Assembly: GCF_014384765.1 (NCBI RefSeq)
Contig: NZ_JACRSP010000002.1
Location: 496,001-560,000 of the forward strand
Length of the DNA stretch: 64,000 bases
Reading direction: 5' to 3'
Origin: Feifania hominis
GTDB lineage: Bacteria > Bacillota > Clostridia > Oscillospirales > Feifaniaceae
Part shown: one piece after another, positions 49,355-57,911 of the stretch
Position numbering within the stretch: position 1 is the first letter of the stretch
Layout of the letters: every line of letters starts with the position of its first letter
Program-made: the position numbers and the translations under genes
The notes under the pieces: generated by a model
What the model was told of the DNA's origin: nothing
Database searches by the model: none
The model's input: the letters and a program-made list of their open reading frames with translations, nothing else

Positions 49355-50731
49355 ATGCTTTCCCTCTCACGCGACCGCTCTTTTTACCGCAATATGATTG
49401 CCATCGCGGTACCCATTGCGCTGCAGAATCTGATATCGTTCGGCGTCAGCATGATGGATACCGTCATGGTCGGACAGCTCGGCCAGACCCAGTTGTCCGC
49501 GTCGGCGCTTGCCAACCAGCCCGGCTTTGTCTTCAATGTCATGACCTTTGGCATCGGTTCGGGCGCGGCGGTGCTCATCGCGCAGTACTGGGGCAAAAAG
49601 GACATGGAGCGCATCCGTCACATCTTTGCCATTGCGCTGCGCATCGCATTCTGCTGCTCGGTGATACTCTCAGCACTTGTGCTCGGTTTTCCCGGCCAGA
49701 TCATGCGCATTTTCACTCCGAGCGAGGCGGTCATCGCCGAGGGGGTTCGCTATCTGCGGGTAATCGGCTTTACCTATCTCTTCTTCGGCGTGGCAAACAC
49801 CCTGATGATGACGCTGCGCAGCATCGAGGTCGTCAGAATTTCGGTGGCGGTCACCAGCACCTCCTTTGTGCTCAACGTGATTTTAAACTACTGCCTGATC
49901 TTCGGCAAATTTGGTTTTCCGGCCCTCGGCATCACGGGCGCCGCCATTGCGACGCTCTGCGCGCGCATCAGTGAATTTGTCATCATCGTCGGCTACATCG
50001 CTTTCTTTGACAAGAAGCTCCATCTGCGGTTTCGCGACCTCTTTGTGCGCGACCGCGAGCTCTCGGCTGACTTTCGCCGCCACGGGCTGCCGGTTGTCGT
50101 CAACGAGACGCTCTGGAGTCTCGCCGTGGCGGTGCAGTCGATGATTCTCGGGCGGCTCGGCGACGACGCGGTGGCGGCAAACTCCATCGTCTCGGTCGTG
50201 CAGCAGTTTGTCAACGTCTTCATCTTCGGCATCTCGAATGCCTCAGCCGTCATCGTCGGCAAGACCATCGGCGAGGGCCGGCACGACAAGCTCAAGGAGT
50301 ATGTGCGCACGTTTCAGGTCTTCTTTCTCATCATCGGCGCATGCGCCTGCGGTCTGATGCTGCTGCTGAAAAACCCCATCATCAATCTCTACAACGTACC
50401 CGATTCGACCAAGGCGCTCGCCTCGCAGTTCATGATTGTGATGAGCGTCATCATGTTCTCCATCAGCTACACATCGCCCTCGCTTGTCGGCATTCTGCGC
50501 GGCGGCGGCGACACCCGTTTCGTTCTGATGGTGGATTTGATATTCATGTGGGCGATCTCCGTGCCTTTCGGCGCCATTGCCGGACTGGTGCTGCACTTTC
50601 CCGCGCCGCTGGTCTTCTTGTGTCTCAAAATTGATGAGCCGGTCAAGATGATCGTCTCCTCTGTGCGCATACGAAGCGGCAAGTGGATTCGGGATGTGAC
50701 CCGCACCGGCAACCCGGCGGACATCGCCTGA
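49355..50731 (+). CDS. MATE-family multidrug/cation antiporter
   Basis: This exporter has 458 aa and twelve predicted helices in two repeats. Repeat 1 begins YRNMIAIAVPIALQNLISFGVSMMDTVMVGQLG, the NorM/DinF-type start. Repeat 2 begins RHGLPVVVNETLWSLAVAVQSMILGRLG. The family loop SNASAVIVGKTIGEGR is also present. It probably uses Na+ or H+ to expel cationic drugs or metabolites. AGGAGG precedes the ATG. The flavin-reductase-like gene follows after 15 bases. Confidence 0.93.
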   Translation: MLSLSRDRSFYRNMIAIAVPIALQNLISFGVSMMDTVMVGQLGQTQLSASALANQPGFVFNVMTFGIGSGAAVLIAQYWGKKDMERIRHIFAIALRIAFCCSVILSALVLGFPGQIMRIFTPSEAVIAEGVRYLRVIGFTYLFFGVANTLMMTLRSIEVVRISVAVTSTSFVLNVILNYCLIFGKFGFPALGITGAAIATLCARISEFVIIVGYIAFFDKKLHLRFRDLFVRDRELSADFRRHGLPVVVNETLWSLAVAVQSMILGRLGDDAVAANSIVSVVQQFVNVFIFGISNASAVIVGKTIGEGRHDKLKEYVRTFQVFFLIIGACACGLMLLLKNPIINLYNVPDSTKALASQFMIVMSVIMFSISYTSPSLVGILRGGGDTRFVLMVDLIFMWAISVPFGAIAGLVLHFPAPLVFLCLKIDEPVKMIVSSVRIRSGKWIRDVTRTGNPADIA

Positions 50732-50746
50732 CGAAAGGAGTTCTCT

Positions 50747-51337
50747 ATGGCAAAGCAAGTCTGGAAGCCCTCGACCCAGCTCGGTCCGCTCCCGCCGGCG
50801 CTCGTCACCTGCGGCACGGTGGACAGCCCCAATGTTCTGACCGTCGCCTGGACCGGCATCGTCAACTCAAGCCCGCCCATGACCTATGTCTCCATCCGGC
50901 CGGAGCGCTTCTCGTATGGGCTCATCGAACGCAGCGGTGAATTTGTCATCAATCTTCCGACGGCCGCTCTCGTGCGGGCCATCGACCTGTGCGGCGTGCG
51001 CTCCGGCCGGGATACTGACAAGTTCAAGCTCGCCCACCTGACCGCCGAGCCGTCGCAGCATGTGGCTGCCCCCCGTCTTCAGGAGAGTCCGCTCGCGCTC
51101 GAGTGCCGTGTGAAGGAAACGTTCAATCTCGGCTCGCACACCATGTTTCTCGCCGAGATTCTCTCGGTCGATGTCGAGGAAAAGCTCCTCGATGAGCGCG
51201 GAAAGCTGCGCCTTGACAAGGCGGGGCTCTGTGCTTTTGCCCACGGGGAGTACTTTGCCCTCGGCCGAAAGATCGGCCGGATGGGCTACTCAGTCAAAAA
51301 GCGCCGCGCAAAACCCGCCGACAGAGAGCGGCGCTGA
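50747..51337 (+). CDS. Flavin reductase-family FMN-binding protein
   Basis: This 196-aa flavoprotein belongs to the flavoredoxin/flavin reductase-like split-barrel family. Features are GPLPPALVTCGTVDSPNVLTVAWTGIVNSSPPMTYVSIRPERFSYGLI (FMN-binding, written here from residue 13), EFVINLPTAALVRAIDLCGVRSGRD and HTMFLAEILSVDVEE. Such proteins reduce FMN or transfer electrons in anaerobes. It follows the MATE gene closely with AAAGGAG and probably shares its transcript. Confidence 0.9.
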   Translation: MAKQVWKPSTQLGPLPPALVTCGTVDSPNVLTVAWTGIVNSSPPMTYVSIRPERFSYGLIERSGEFVINLPTAALVRAIDLCGVRSGRDTDKFKLAHLTAEPSQHVAAPRLQESPLALECRVKETFNLGSHTMFLAEILSVDVEEKLLDERGKLRLDKAGLCAFAHGEYFALGRKIGRMGYSVKKRRAKPADRERR

Positions 51338-51352
51338 CGCCATAAAACACAA

Positions 51353-51385
51353 AAGAACGGGCCATTTTGGCCCGTTCTTGTTTAT
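51353..51385. terminator. Terminator after the flavin reductase gene
   Basis: AAGAACGGGCC-ATTTT-GGCCCGTTCTT then GTTTATTTTT; lies between convergent genes. Confidence 0.9.
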
Positions 51386-51412
51386 TTTTATCTAAATAAT
51401 ACTATTTGTAAA

Positions 51413-52405
51413 TTAAAGTGTGATCTCACCCGCATAGTTTGTGGCAAAGATCCTGCGCACACCCTCCACGGTGTCGCACTGGCCGAGCGCCCACATGAGC
51501 TTGGTGACGGCGGCTTCAGTCGTCATGTCGCGCGCTTCGATGACGCCGCGTTCGAGCGCGAGCTTGCCGACTTCATACAGGGAGAAGTCGCTTCGCTCAA
51601 AGAGACACTGGCTGCAGGTCACGACCGCGATGCCCGCATCCTCGAGCTGCTGGAGCTTGGACAGCAGATCCCGCCGGATGAAGTGCAGTCCGCCCGCGCC
51701 GAAGGCCTCAATGACAACACCCCGGTAGTTCATGGAGAGAAACTGGTCAAAGAGCTCCGGTCGGGTGCTGGGAATCAGCTTGAGCAAAAAGACGTCCGTG
51801 CAGAGCTCATCGCGCAGAACCGTCTCGCCGCTGCCTGCCGCAGAGGGAGACATCAGCCGCAGGCCGTCGGCGAACACCTCGGCAAGGCACGGCGCGTTGA
51901 CGCTTGCAAAGGCATCGAAGCCCATGGTGCTCACCTTGACCGCCCGACAGCCGCGGATGATCTTGCGGTCAAAGGCCACGCTCACTCCCGGAATTCCGGC
52001 TTCGACCGCGGAGAAAGCAGTGTGCAGGTTGATGCGCGCGTCGGTCAGAGGCTCATCGATCGGCAGCTGAGAGCCCGTGAGGACCACGGGCTTTGTCAGA
52101 TTCAAAAGCATGAAACTCAGCATGGATGAGGTGTAGGCCATGGTGTCGGTACCGTGGGTGACAACAATTCCATCGTACCCCGGCAGGCCCTCGTAGACCG
52201 CGTTTGCGATGATTCGCCACTCCTCGGGCTGGATGTTTGAGGAGTCGAGATTCAGCACGGCGCGGCAGTCAATCTCAAAGCGCTCGCCGAGTTCCGGCAC
52301 ATAGCTGAGCAGCGCCGCCGGCCCCAGCTCAGGAGCGAGACCCTGCGCGCCGGGGCGGGAGGCGATTGTGCCGCCGGTTGTCAAAAGCAGAACGCGTTTT
52401 GCCAT
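51413..52405 (-). CDS. ansA: L-asparaginase, type I
   Basis: The enzyme hydrolyses asparagine to aspartate and ammonia. The 330-aa protein starts KRVLLLTTGGTIASRPG, with the first catalytic Thr in TTGGTIAS. The second catalytic segment is VVTHGTDTMAYTSSML (Thr-Asp, with Lys expected further on). There is no signal peptide, so it is the cytoplasmic type. ATG at 52405 is chosen; the GTG three codons earlier is only two bases from AGGAG. It is coupled to the small membrane protein gene upstream. Confidence 0.94.
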   Translation of the reverse strand: MAKRVLLLTTGGTIASRPGAQGLAPELGPAALLSYVPELGERFEIDCRAVLNLDSSNIQPEEWRIIANAVYEGLPGYDGIVVTHGTDTMAYTSSMLSFMLLNLTKPVVLTGSQLPIDEPLTDARINLHTAFSAVEAGIPGVSVAFDRKIIRGCRAVKVSTMGFDAFASVNAPCLAEVFADGLRLMSPSAAGSGETVLRDELCTDVFLLKLIPSTRPELFDQFLSMNYRGVVIEAFGAGGLHFIRRDLLSKLQQLEDAGIAVVTCSQCLFERSDFSLYEVGKLALERGVIEARDMTTEAAVTKLMWALGQCDTVEGVRRIFATNYAGEITL

Positions 52406-52410
52406 TTTTC

Positions 52411-52761
52411 TCACTTCTCCTTGCAGGCGAGTGCCCGCTTGTAGACTTCAACTTCGATTTTGTCGAGCTCGCAGGCATTTTCTCCGTAGAGCTTCTCGCG
52501 GGCCCGGTCAAGCCGGCGCTGGAGCTCCTTTTTGTGCATGGTCGCACGTGCGAGCAGCTTGTCCACCCGCAGGGAGATGTACTTCTCTCTGTCATAGCGC
52601 ACGCCCTTGTGCGTGAAAGTGTCGGTCTTCTCACTGCCGTCTGCGCGGCACTGCTTGAGGACATTGTTGTCCTGCGCGCGCTGAATCAGGGTGATGGCAA
52701 GGCAGATGAGAAAGGCCCCGAATGTGACCGCAAAGAGCATGGTGTAAAAATCAAATTCCAT
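52411..52761 (-). CDS. Small single-pass membrane protein with coiled-coil-like tail
   Basis: I do not recognise a family. The 116-aa product has one N-terminal helix (FYTMLFAVTFGAFLICLAITLI, about 5-26) and a charged, helical cytoplasmic tail rich in Lys, Arg and Glu (KLLARATMHKKELQRRLDRAREKLYGE). It lies immediately upstream of ansA, with its stop next to the ansA start, so they are probably one transcript. GGAGGAACAAC precedes the ATG. A link to asparagine metabolism is not established. Confidence 0.72.
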   Translation of the reverse strand: MEFDFYTMLFAVTFGAFLICLAITLIQRAQDNNVLKQCRADGSEKTDTFTHKGVRYDREKYISLRVDKLLARATMHKKELQRRLDRAREKLYGENACELDKIEVEVYKRALACKEK

Positions 52762-52829
52762 TGTTGTTCCTCCAGAGTCGGGCTGATGTTTTCCTCAGGC
52801 ACACTGTGATATAAGAGATTTCCAGCGCG

Positions 52830-52950
52830 GCCGCTACCGGCTATACCATGGGAGCGCAGCGGTCATGGTATGATGCGGTCATGTTTTCAGCCGTCCCGCA
52901 GGGACGAGAGCATGGTCTGAAACAAATGATAACAGCCGCTACCGGCTATT
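52830..52950. repeat. 15-bp direct repeat and inverted repeat in a gene-free gap
   Basis: GCCGCTACCGGCTAT occurs exactly at 52830-52844 and 52936-52950; each copy contains a small AGCCG/CGGCT-type hairpin. Between them ATACCATG (52843-52850) and CATGGTAT (52864-52871) form an inverted pair. No gene is supported in 52762-52960. Confidence 0.5.
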
Positions 52951-52960
52951 ATAGCACACA

Positions 52961-52990
52961 AAAAAGACGGGGCAAAGCCCCGTCTTTTTC
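52961..52990 (-). terminator. Terminator of adhE
   Basis: On the minus strand AAAAAGACGGGGC-TTT-GCCCCGTCTTTTTT, nine bases past the adhE stop. Confidence 0.93.
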
Positions 52991-52998
52991 ATCTGGTC

Positions 52999-55608
52999 TT
53001 ATTTGCCGTAGTAGGCGTCGGTGTAGATCTGCTTGATTTCGCTGATGAGCGGGTAACGCGGATTCGCAGTGGTGCACTGATCCTCAAAGGCGCGCTCCGA
53101 GAGTCCGTCGATGGTCTTGAAGAACTCTTTCTCGTCAACGCCCGCCTCCTTGATGGACATCGGCACATTGAGCGACTTCATCAGCTCGCGGATGGCCTTG
53201 ATCAGGCTCTGCACGCCCTCTTCGGTGGTCGAGGCAGGAAGCCCCAAAAACTTCGCGATCTTGGCGTACTTTCTGTCGGCGATGAACTTCTCATATTTCG
53301 GGAACGCCGCAAATTTGGTGGGCTTCGACGCGTTGTAGGCCGTGACGTAGGGCAGCAGGATGGCGTTTGCGCGCCCGTGCGGAATGTGGAACTCGCCGCC
53401 GAGCTTGTGGGCCATCGAGTGGTTGAGCCCGAGGAACGCCGAGGTGAACGCCATGCCGGCGATGGCCGAGGCATTGTGCATCTTCTCGCGTGCGACAGCG
53501 TCGGAGCCGTTGTCGTAGGCCTTTTTGAGATTCTCAAAGACGAGCTCAATCGCCTGCAGCGCGAGGCCGTCGGTGTAGTCGGACGCCATGACCGAGACAT
53601 AGGCCTCCATCGCGTGGGTCAGAACGTCGAGACCGGTGTCGGCCGTGATGGACTTGGGCATGGTCATGCAGAACTGCGGGTCGATGATGGCGACGTCCGG
53701 CGTCAGCTCATAGTCGGCAAGCGGGTACTTGATGTTGCCGTTTTTCTTGTCGGTGATGACCGAGAACGACGTGACCTCCGACCCGGTGCCGGAAGTGGTC
53801 GGAATGCAGACCATCTGTGTCTTTGTGCCGAGTTTCGGGAAAGAGAATGTTCTCTTGCGGATGTCCAGAAAACGCAGGCGCAGGCCGTCGAAGCTGGTGT
53901 CAGGGTGCTCATAGAAGAGCCACATGCCCTTGGCCGCATCCATGGCGGAGCCGCCGCCGAGCGCGATGATGACATCGGGCTGGAAGCGCTTCATGGCCTC
54001 GACACCGCGCATGATGGTCTCAACCGACGGATCGCTCTCAACGTCGGCGTAGATCTCGCTGTGGCAGTACTCGCTGCGCTTTCTCAGATAGTAGAGAATC
54101 TTGTCAACATAGCCGCTCGAGACCATGACCGGGTCTGTGACGATGAACGCACGCGAGATGTTCGGCATCTTCTCGAGGTACTGAATGGAGTCATACTCAA
54201 AGAAGATCTTCGGCGGAACTTTGAACCACTGCATATTTTTTCTCCTCTTGGCCAGGCGTTTTTTGTTGATGAGGTTGACCGACGAGACGTTCGACGTGGT
54301 CGAGTTGTGCCCGTAGGAACCGCAGCCCAGTGTGAGGGAGGGAGTGTTGGTGTTGTAGATGTCGCCGATGGCGCCCTGCGACGACGGGGAGTTTGCGATC
54401 ACGCGGCCGACACGCATGGCCTCGCTGTACTTCTGGCACAGTTCCTCGTTGGAGGAGTGGATGACGGCCGAGTGGCCGAGACCGCCGAGCTCAAGCATCC
54501 TATTTGCATAGTCGAAGCCCTGCTTTGCGTCCTCACAGACAAAGTACGCGAGCACCGGCGAGAGCTTCTCATGCGCCAGCGGGTACTCGTCTTTCGGCTC
54601 GGGGAGCTTGGCGATGAGAATCTTGGTGTCTTTCGGGACTTTGATGCCCGCCTGCTCGGCAATCCATGTGGCAGGCTTGCCGACGACGGCGGCGTTGACC
54701 GAGTGACCGTCCTCCTTGATGACGTATTTCGAGAGAAGCTCAGTCTCTTTCTCATCGGTGAAATAGCAGTTGTTCTCTTTCATGAACTGCTCAAACGGGG
54801 CTGCAATTTCCTTGTCGACAATGACTGCCTGCTCGGAGGCACAGATCATGCCGTTGTCAAAGGTCTTCGAGAGCATCAGGTCTGTGCAGGCGCGCTTGAC
54901 GTTGGCGGATTTCTCAATGTAGCAGGGGACGTTGCCCGGGCCGACACCGAGCGCGGGCTTGCCGCAGCTGTAGGCCGAGCGGACCATGCCGGCGCCGCCG
55001 GTCGCGAGAATCAGCGAGACTTTCGGGTGATTCATCAGATAGGTGGTCGCCTCGATGGAGGGGTGCTCGATCCACTGGATGCAGTTGGCGGGCGCGCCCG
55101 CTTTTACCGCCGCGTCGCGCACGATGCGAGCAGCCTCGGCCGAGCACTTCTGAGCCGACGGGTGGAAGCCGAAGATGATCGGGTTTCTCGTCTTGGCGCA
55201 GATGAGCGACTTGAACATGGTGGTCGAGGTGGGGTTTGTAACCGGGGTGGCGCCGGCGACGATGCCGACCGGCTCCGCGACCTCGACGTAGCCCTCCATC
55301 TCGTTTTCGTCGACAATGCCGACGGTCTTCTGATACTTGATCGAGTGGTAGATGTACTCGGTGGCGAACATGTTCTTGATGACCTTGTCCTCGACGACGC
55401 CGCGGCCGGTCTCCTCATACGCCATCTTCGCAAGGTCAAAGTGGGCGTCGAGTCCCGCAAGGCTCATCGCATGAACGATCTCGTCCACCTGCTCCTGCGT
55501 CAGGGACATGTACTCGCGAAGCGCAACGTCGGCCTTTTCGACCAGCTCGTCGACCATCGCTTTGACATCCACCGTCTTCGGGTCTTTGACAACTTTCTCT
55601 TTTGCCAT
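52999..55608 (-). CDS. adhE: Bifunctional acetaldehyde/alcohol dehydrogenase
   Basis: AdhE reduces acetyl-CoA to acetaldehyde and then ethanol, re-oxidising two NADH. The 869-aa protein has an N-terminal aldehyde dehydrogenase half (to about 440) with the nucleophile Cys in DNGMICASEQAVIV. A linker follows, then an iron alcohol dehydrogenase half with GGGSAMDAAKGMW (NAD) and the iron-ligand segment GLNHSMAHKLGGEFHIPHG. GAGGAGG precedes the ATG. It is divergent from the hydrogenase operon, and a Rex-like operator sits at its promoter, consistent with induction when NADH is high. Confidence 0.97.
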   Translation of the reverse strand: MAKEKVVKDPKTVDVKAMVDELVEKADVALREYMSLTQEQVDEIVHAMSLAGLDAHFDLAKMAYEETGRGVVEDKVIKNMFATEYIYHSIKYQKTVGIVDENEMEGYVEVAEPVGIVAGATPVTNPTSTTMFKSLICAKTRNPIIFGFHPSAQKCSAEAARIVRDAAVKAGAPANCIQWIEHPSIEATTYLMNHPKVSLILATGGAGMVRSAYSCGKPALGVGPGNVPCYIEKSANVKRACTDLMLSKTFDNGMICASEQAVIVDKEIAAPFEQFMKENNCYFTDEKETELLSKYVIKEDGHSVNAAVVGKPATWIAEQAGIKVPKDTKILIAKLPEPKDEYPLAHEKLSPVLAYFVCEDAKQGFDYANRMLELGGLGHSAVIHSSNEELCQKYSEAMRVGRVIANSPSSQGAIGDIYNTNTPSLTLGCGSYGHNSTTSNVSSVNLINKKRLAKRRKNMQWFKVPPKIFFEYDSIQYLEKMPNISRAFIVTDPVMVSSGYVDKILYYLRKRSEYCHSEIYADVESDPSVETIMRGVEAMKRFQPDVIIALGGGSAMDAAKGMWLFYEHPDTSFDGLRLRFLDIRKRTFSFPKLGTKTQMVCIPTTSGTGSEVTSFSVITDKKNGNIKYPLADYELTPDVAIIDPQFCMTMPKSITADTGLDVLTHAMEAYVSVMASDYTDGLALQAIELVFENLKKAYDNGSDAVAREKMHNASAIAGMAFTSAFLGLNHSMAHKLGGEFHIPHGRANAILLPYVTAYNASKPTKFAAFPKYEKFIADRKYAKIAKFLGLPASTTEEGVQSLIKAIRELMKSLNVPMSIKEAGVDEKEFFKTIDGLSERAFEDQCTTANPRYPLISEIKQIYTDAYYGK

Positions 55609-55644
55609 TTCTGTTCCTCCTCAATTGATTCCCATTTTGGCTGA

Positions 55645-55662
55645 TTGTTAATTTTATAACAA
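55645..55662. promoter_or_regulatory. Rex-like operator of adhE
   Basis: TTGTTAATTTTATAACAA matches the Rex consensus TTGTTAANNNNTTAACAA with one mismatch. It lies immediately downstream of the adhE -10 box, where NADH-sensitive Rex repression would block transcription. Confidence 0.8.
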
Positions 55663-55663
55663 T

Positions 55664-55692
55664 AATATACTCTATCCCAAGGGCCGCGTCAA
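55664..55692 (-). promoter_or_regulatory. Promoter of adhE
   Basis: On the minus strand TTGACG (55692-55687), 17-base spacer, TATATT (55669-55664). The rest of the 55609-55960 gap holds only the divergent control regions and T-rich sequence. Confidence 0.8.
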
Positions 55693-55869
55693 GAGGTTGA
55701 AGAAAAATAATTGATAAAAATTTAACAATCTTTTTCCCTCTCTATTCTATCATACCGAAAACCGGGTGATTTTTCCACTGTTTTCTGTCTTTTTCTCACC
55801 GGCTGGAAACGGTTGCCTCCCCTGGCGAAAAGCACAAGATTTCTCCCTGTTTTTTGCGTGTTTCGCCGC

Positions 55870-55899
55870 TTGACAGTACCCCTTTTGCCCATGTATAAT
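55870..55899 (+). promoter_or_regulatory. Promoter of the hydrogenase operon
   Basis: TTGACA (55870-55875), 18-base spacer, TATAAT (55894-55899). Confidence 0.85.
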
Positions 55900-55906
55900 A
55901 ATTGTA

Positions 55907-55924
55907 GTGTTAAATAATTAACAA
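55907..55924. promoter_or_regulatory. Rex-like operator of the hydrogenase operon
   Basis: GTGTTAAATAATTAACAA differs from the Rex consensus TTGTTAANNNNTTAACAA at one base only. It overlaps the expected transcription start. Confidence 0.82.
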
Positions 55925-55960
55925 TCGACAAAATACGCTTGTTAAGGGAGAGGACTTATT

Positions 55961-56209
55961 ATGTTGGACGTATTCGTTTGCATCGGCAGCTCCTGCCACC
56001 TGAGAGGTTCCTATGACATCATCGGCGGGTTCAAATCGCTCATCGAGCAGCACGGTCTGCAGGACAAGGTGAACCTGAGCGCCTCTTTCTGCCTTGGCCA
56101 CTGCACCGACGGCGTCACCGTCAAGGTCGGCGAGGAGTTTGTCACCGGACTCAACAAGGAGAACTGCGAGGAGAAATTCAACCAGCATATTCTCAGCCGG
56201 GTGAAGTGA
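55961..56209 (+). CDS. Thioredoxin-like [2Fe-2S] ferredoxin (NuoE/HndA-like, short)
   Basis: This 82-aa protein has the thioredoxin-like 2Fe-2S fold. The four ligand cysteines have the family spacing: Cys7 and Cys12 (CIGSSCHL), then Cys44 and Cys48 (SFCLGHCTDG). It resembles the C-terminal half of NuoE/HndA without the N-terminal helical bundle. GGGAGAGG precedes the ATG. First gene of the hydrogenase operon, one base before the next ATG, so it may carry electrons to or from one of the hydrogenase proteins. Confidence 0.88.
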   Translation: MLDVFVCIGSSCHLRGSYDIIGGFKSLIEQHGLQDKVNLSASFCLGHCTDGVTVKVGEEFVTGLNKENCEEKFNQHILSRVK

Positions 56210-56210
56210 C

Positions 56211-57911
56211 ATGGAAGTGCTGCGTTTTCAAAAGGCAAATTGCAAAGACTGTTACAAATGCATCCGCGAATGTCCGGTCAAATCCATCCGCATCAAGGAC
56301 CACCAGGCCCAGATCATCGCGGACGAGTGCCTGCTCTGCGGGCGCTGTGTGGTAGTCTGCCCGCAGAACGCCAAGGAACCGCGAAACGATGTACAAAAGG
56401 TGCGCGACGCCATCGCCGCCGGCCGGCGGGTCGTGGCTTCGGTCGCGCCCTCGTTCATCGCCGGTTTTGAGTGCTCGGGCATTGCGCAGTTTGAGGAGCT
56501 TCTTCAGAAGCTCGGCTTCGCTGAGGCCCACGAGACCGCACTCGGCGCCTACATCGCCAAGACCGAATACGAGCGCATGGTCGCAAGCGGCGAGCACGAC
56601 GTCATCATCTCGTCCTGCTGCCACTCGGTGACCCGCCTGATTGAAAAATACTACCCCGACGCGCTCAAATATCTCGCTCACACCCTCTCGCCCATGCTCG
56701 CACACGGGCGCTACCTCAAGCAGCAGGACCCCGATTGCTACACCGTCTTTATCGGGCCGTGCATCTCCAAAATCGACGAGGCGGAGCGGTACCCGGGCAT
56801 GATCGACTGTGTGCTGACCTTTGACGAAGTGGCCGACTGGCTGCGCGAGGAGCACATCGAGCTACCGAAAGACGACAAGCTCGACGGCTCCACGTTCCGC
56901 TCGCGCTTTTTCCCGCGTGCGGGCGGCATCCTCGCGAGCATGGACCAGGCCCCCGACTACAAGTATATCGCCGTCGACGGCGTGGAGCAGTGCATCGAGG
57001 CGCTGCAGGAGATCACCACCGGCAAGGTGCACCGCTGCTTCATCGAGATGAGCGCCTGCGTCGGCAGCTGCATCAACGGCCCCTCGATTCAGAAAAACCG
57101 CATGGGCCGCCTGCGCGCCGAGGGCCGCGTGGACAATTACGCCGCCTGCGCCGCGGCGCCCGGACGCGATTTTGATGCGGCGGTCACATTCCCCATCGGC
57201 CGCGATTACGCGCCCGACGAACTCCGGCGCGACTACCCGGGCGAGGCACAGATTCGCGAGATCCTCGCGAGAACCGGCAAGACGCTGCCCGAGCATGAAC
57301 TCAACTGCGGCTGCTGCGGCTACCCCACCTGCCGGGAAAAGGCCATCGCCGTCTACCAGGGCAAGGCCGACATTGAGATGTGCCTGCCCTACATGAAAGA
57401 GCGCGCCGAGTCTTTCTCGAACCAGATCATCAACTCCACCCCGAACGCCATTCTGGCGCTCGACACGGAGCTCAACATCCAGCAGATCAACCGCGCCGCC
57501 GAGGGCCTCTTCCAGCTCGACAGCGTCAAGCGGTACATAGGCCGCCCGGTCAGCGAGCTGATGGACCCCTGGGACTTCAACGTCGCCATGGAGGCCGGAA
57601 GCGTGCATGAGAAGAAGACCTGGCTTAGCGGAGTGTCGAAGTACGTCGAGCTCTCCATCGTGCACGACGAGGCCCACGGTCTGCTCGTGGCCATCATGCG
57701 CGACGTCACCGCGCAGGAGGAGGAAAACGAACATCTGCGCGAGCTGCGCCGCCAGACGGTGGACATCACCGACAAGGTCATCGGCAAGCAGATGCGCATC
57801 GTGCAGGAGATCGCCTCGCTTCTCGGCGAGACGACGGCCGAGACCAAAATCGCGCTCAACAAGCTCAAGAACGTGGTCGCCGCCGAGGAGGAGCGCCATG
57901 GGGACGCATGA
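56211..57911 (+). CDS. hydS: Sensory [FeFe]-hydrogenase-like protein with PAS domain (HydS type)
   Basis: This 566-aa protein is a putative H2 or redox sensor. The N-terminal 2x4Fe-4S ferredoxin has Cys11/14/17/21 and Cys40/43/46/50. The H-cluster domain (about 75-330) has the three Cys motifs SSCCHS, FIGPCISKIDE and MSACVGSCINGPS, each departing from catalytic hydrogenases (TSCCP, MPCxxKxxE, GGC). A further 4Fe-4S motif CGCCGYPTC...C follows (about 364-395), then a PAS domain (about 405-510) and a helical tail. This order matches group C HydS. It overlaps the phosphatase gene downstream, suggesting signal output through dephosphorylation. Confidence 0.9.
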   Translation: MEVLRFQKANCKDCYKCIRECPVKSIRIKDHQAQIIADECLLCGRCVVVCPQNAKEPRNDVQKVRDAIAAGRRVVASVAPSFIAGFECSGIAQFEELLQKLGFAEAHETALGAYIAKTEYERMVASGEHDVIISSCCHSVTRLIEKYYPDALKYLAHTLSPMLAHGRYLKQQDPDCYTVFIGPCISKIDEAERYPGMIDCVLTFDEVADWLREEHIELPKDDKLDGSTFRSRFFPRAGGILASMDQAPDYKYIAVDGVEQCIEALQEITTGKVHRCFIEMSACVGSCINGPSIQKNRMGRLRAEGRVDNYAACAAAPGRDFDAAVTFPIGRDYAPDELRRDYPGEAQIREILARTGKTLPEHELNCGCCGYPTCREKAIAVYQGKADIEMCLPYMKERAESFSNQIINSTPNAILALDTELNIQQINRAAEGLFQLDSVKRYIGRPVSELMDPWDFNVAMEAGSVHEKKTWLSGVSKYVELSIVHDEAHGLLVAIMRDVTAQEEENEHLRELRRQTVDITDKVIGKQMRIVQEIASLLGETTAETKIALNKLKNVVAAEEERHGDA

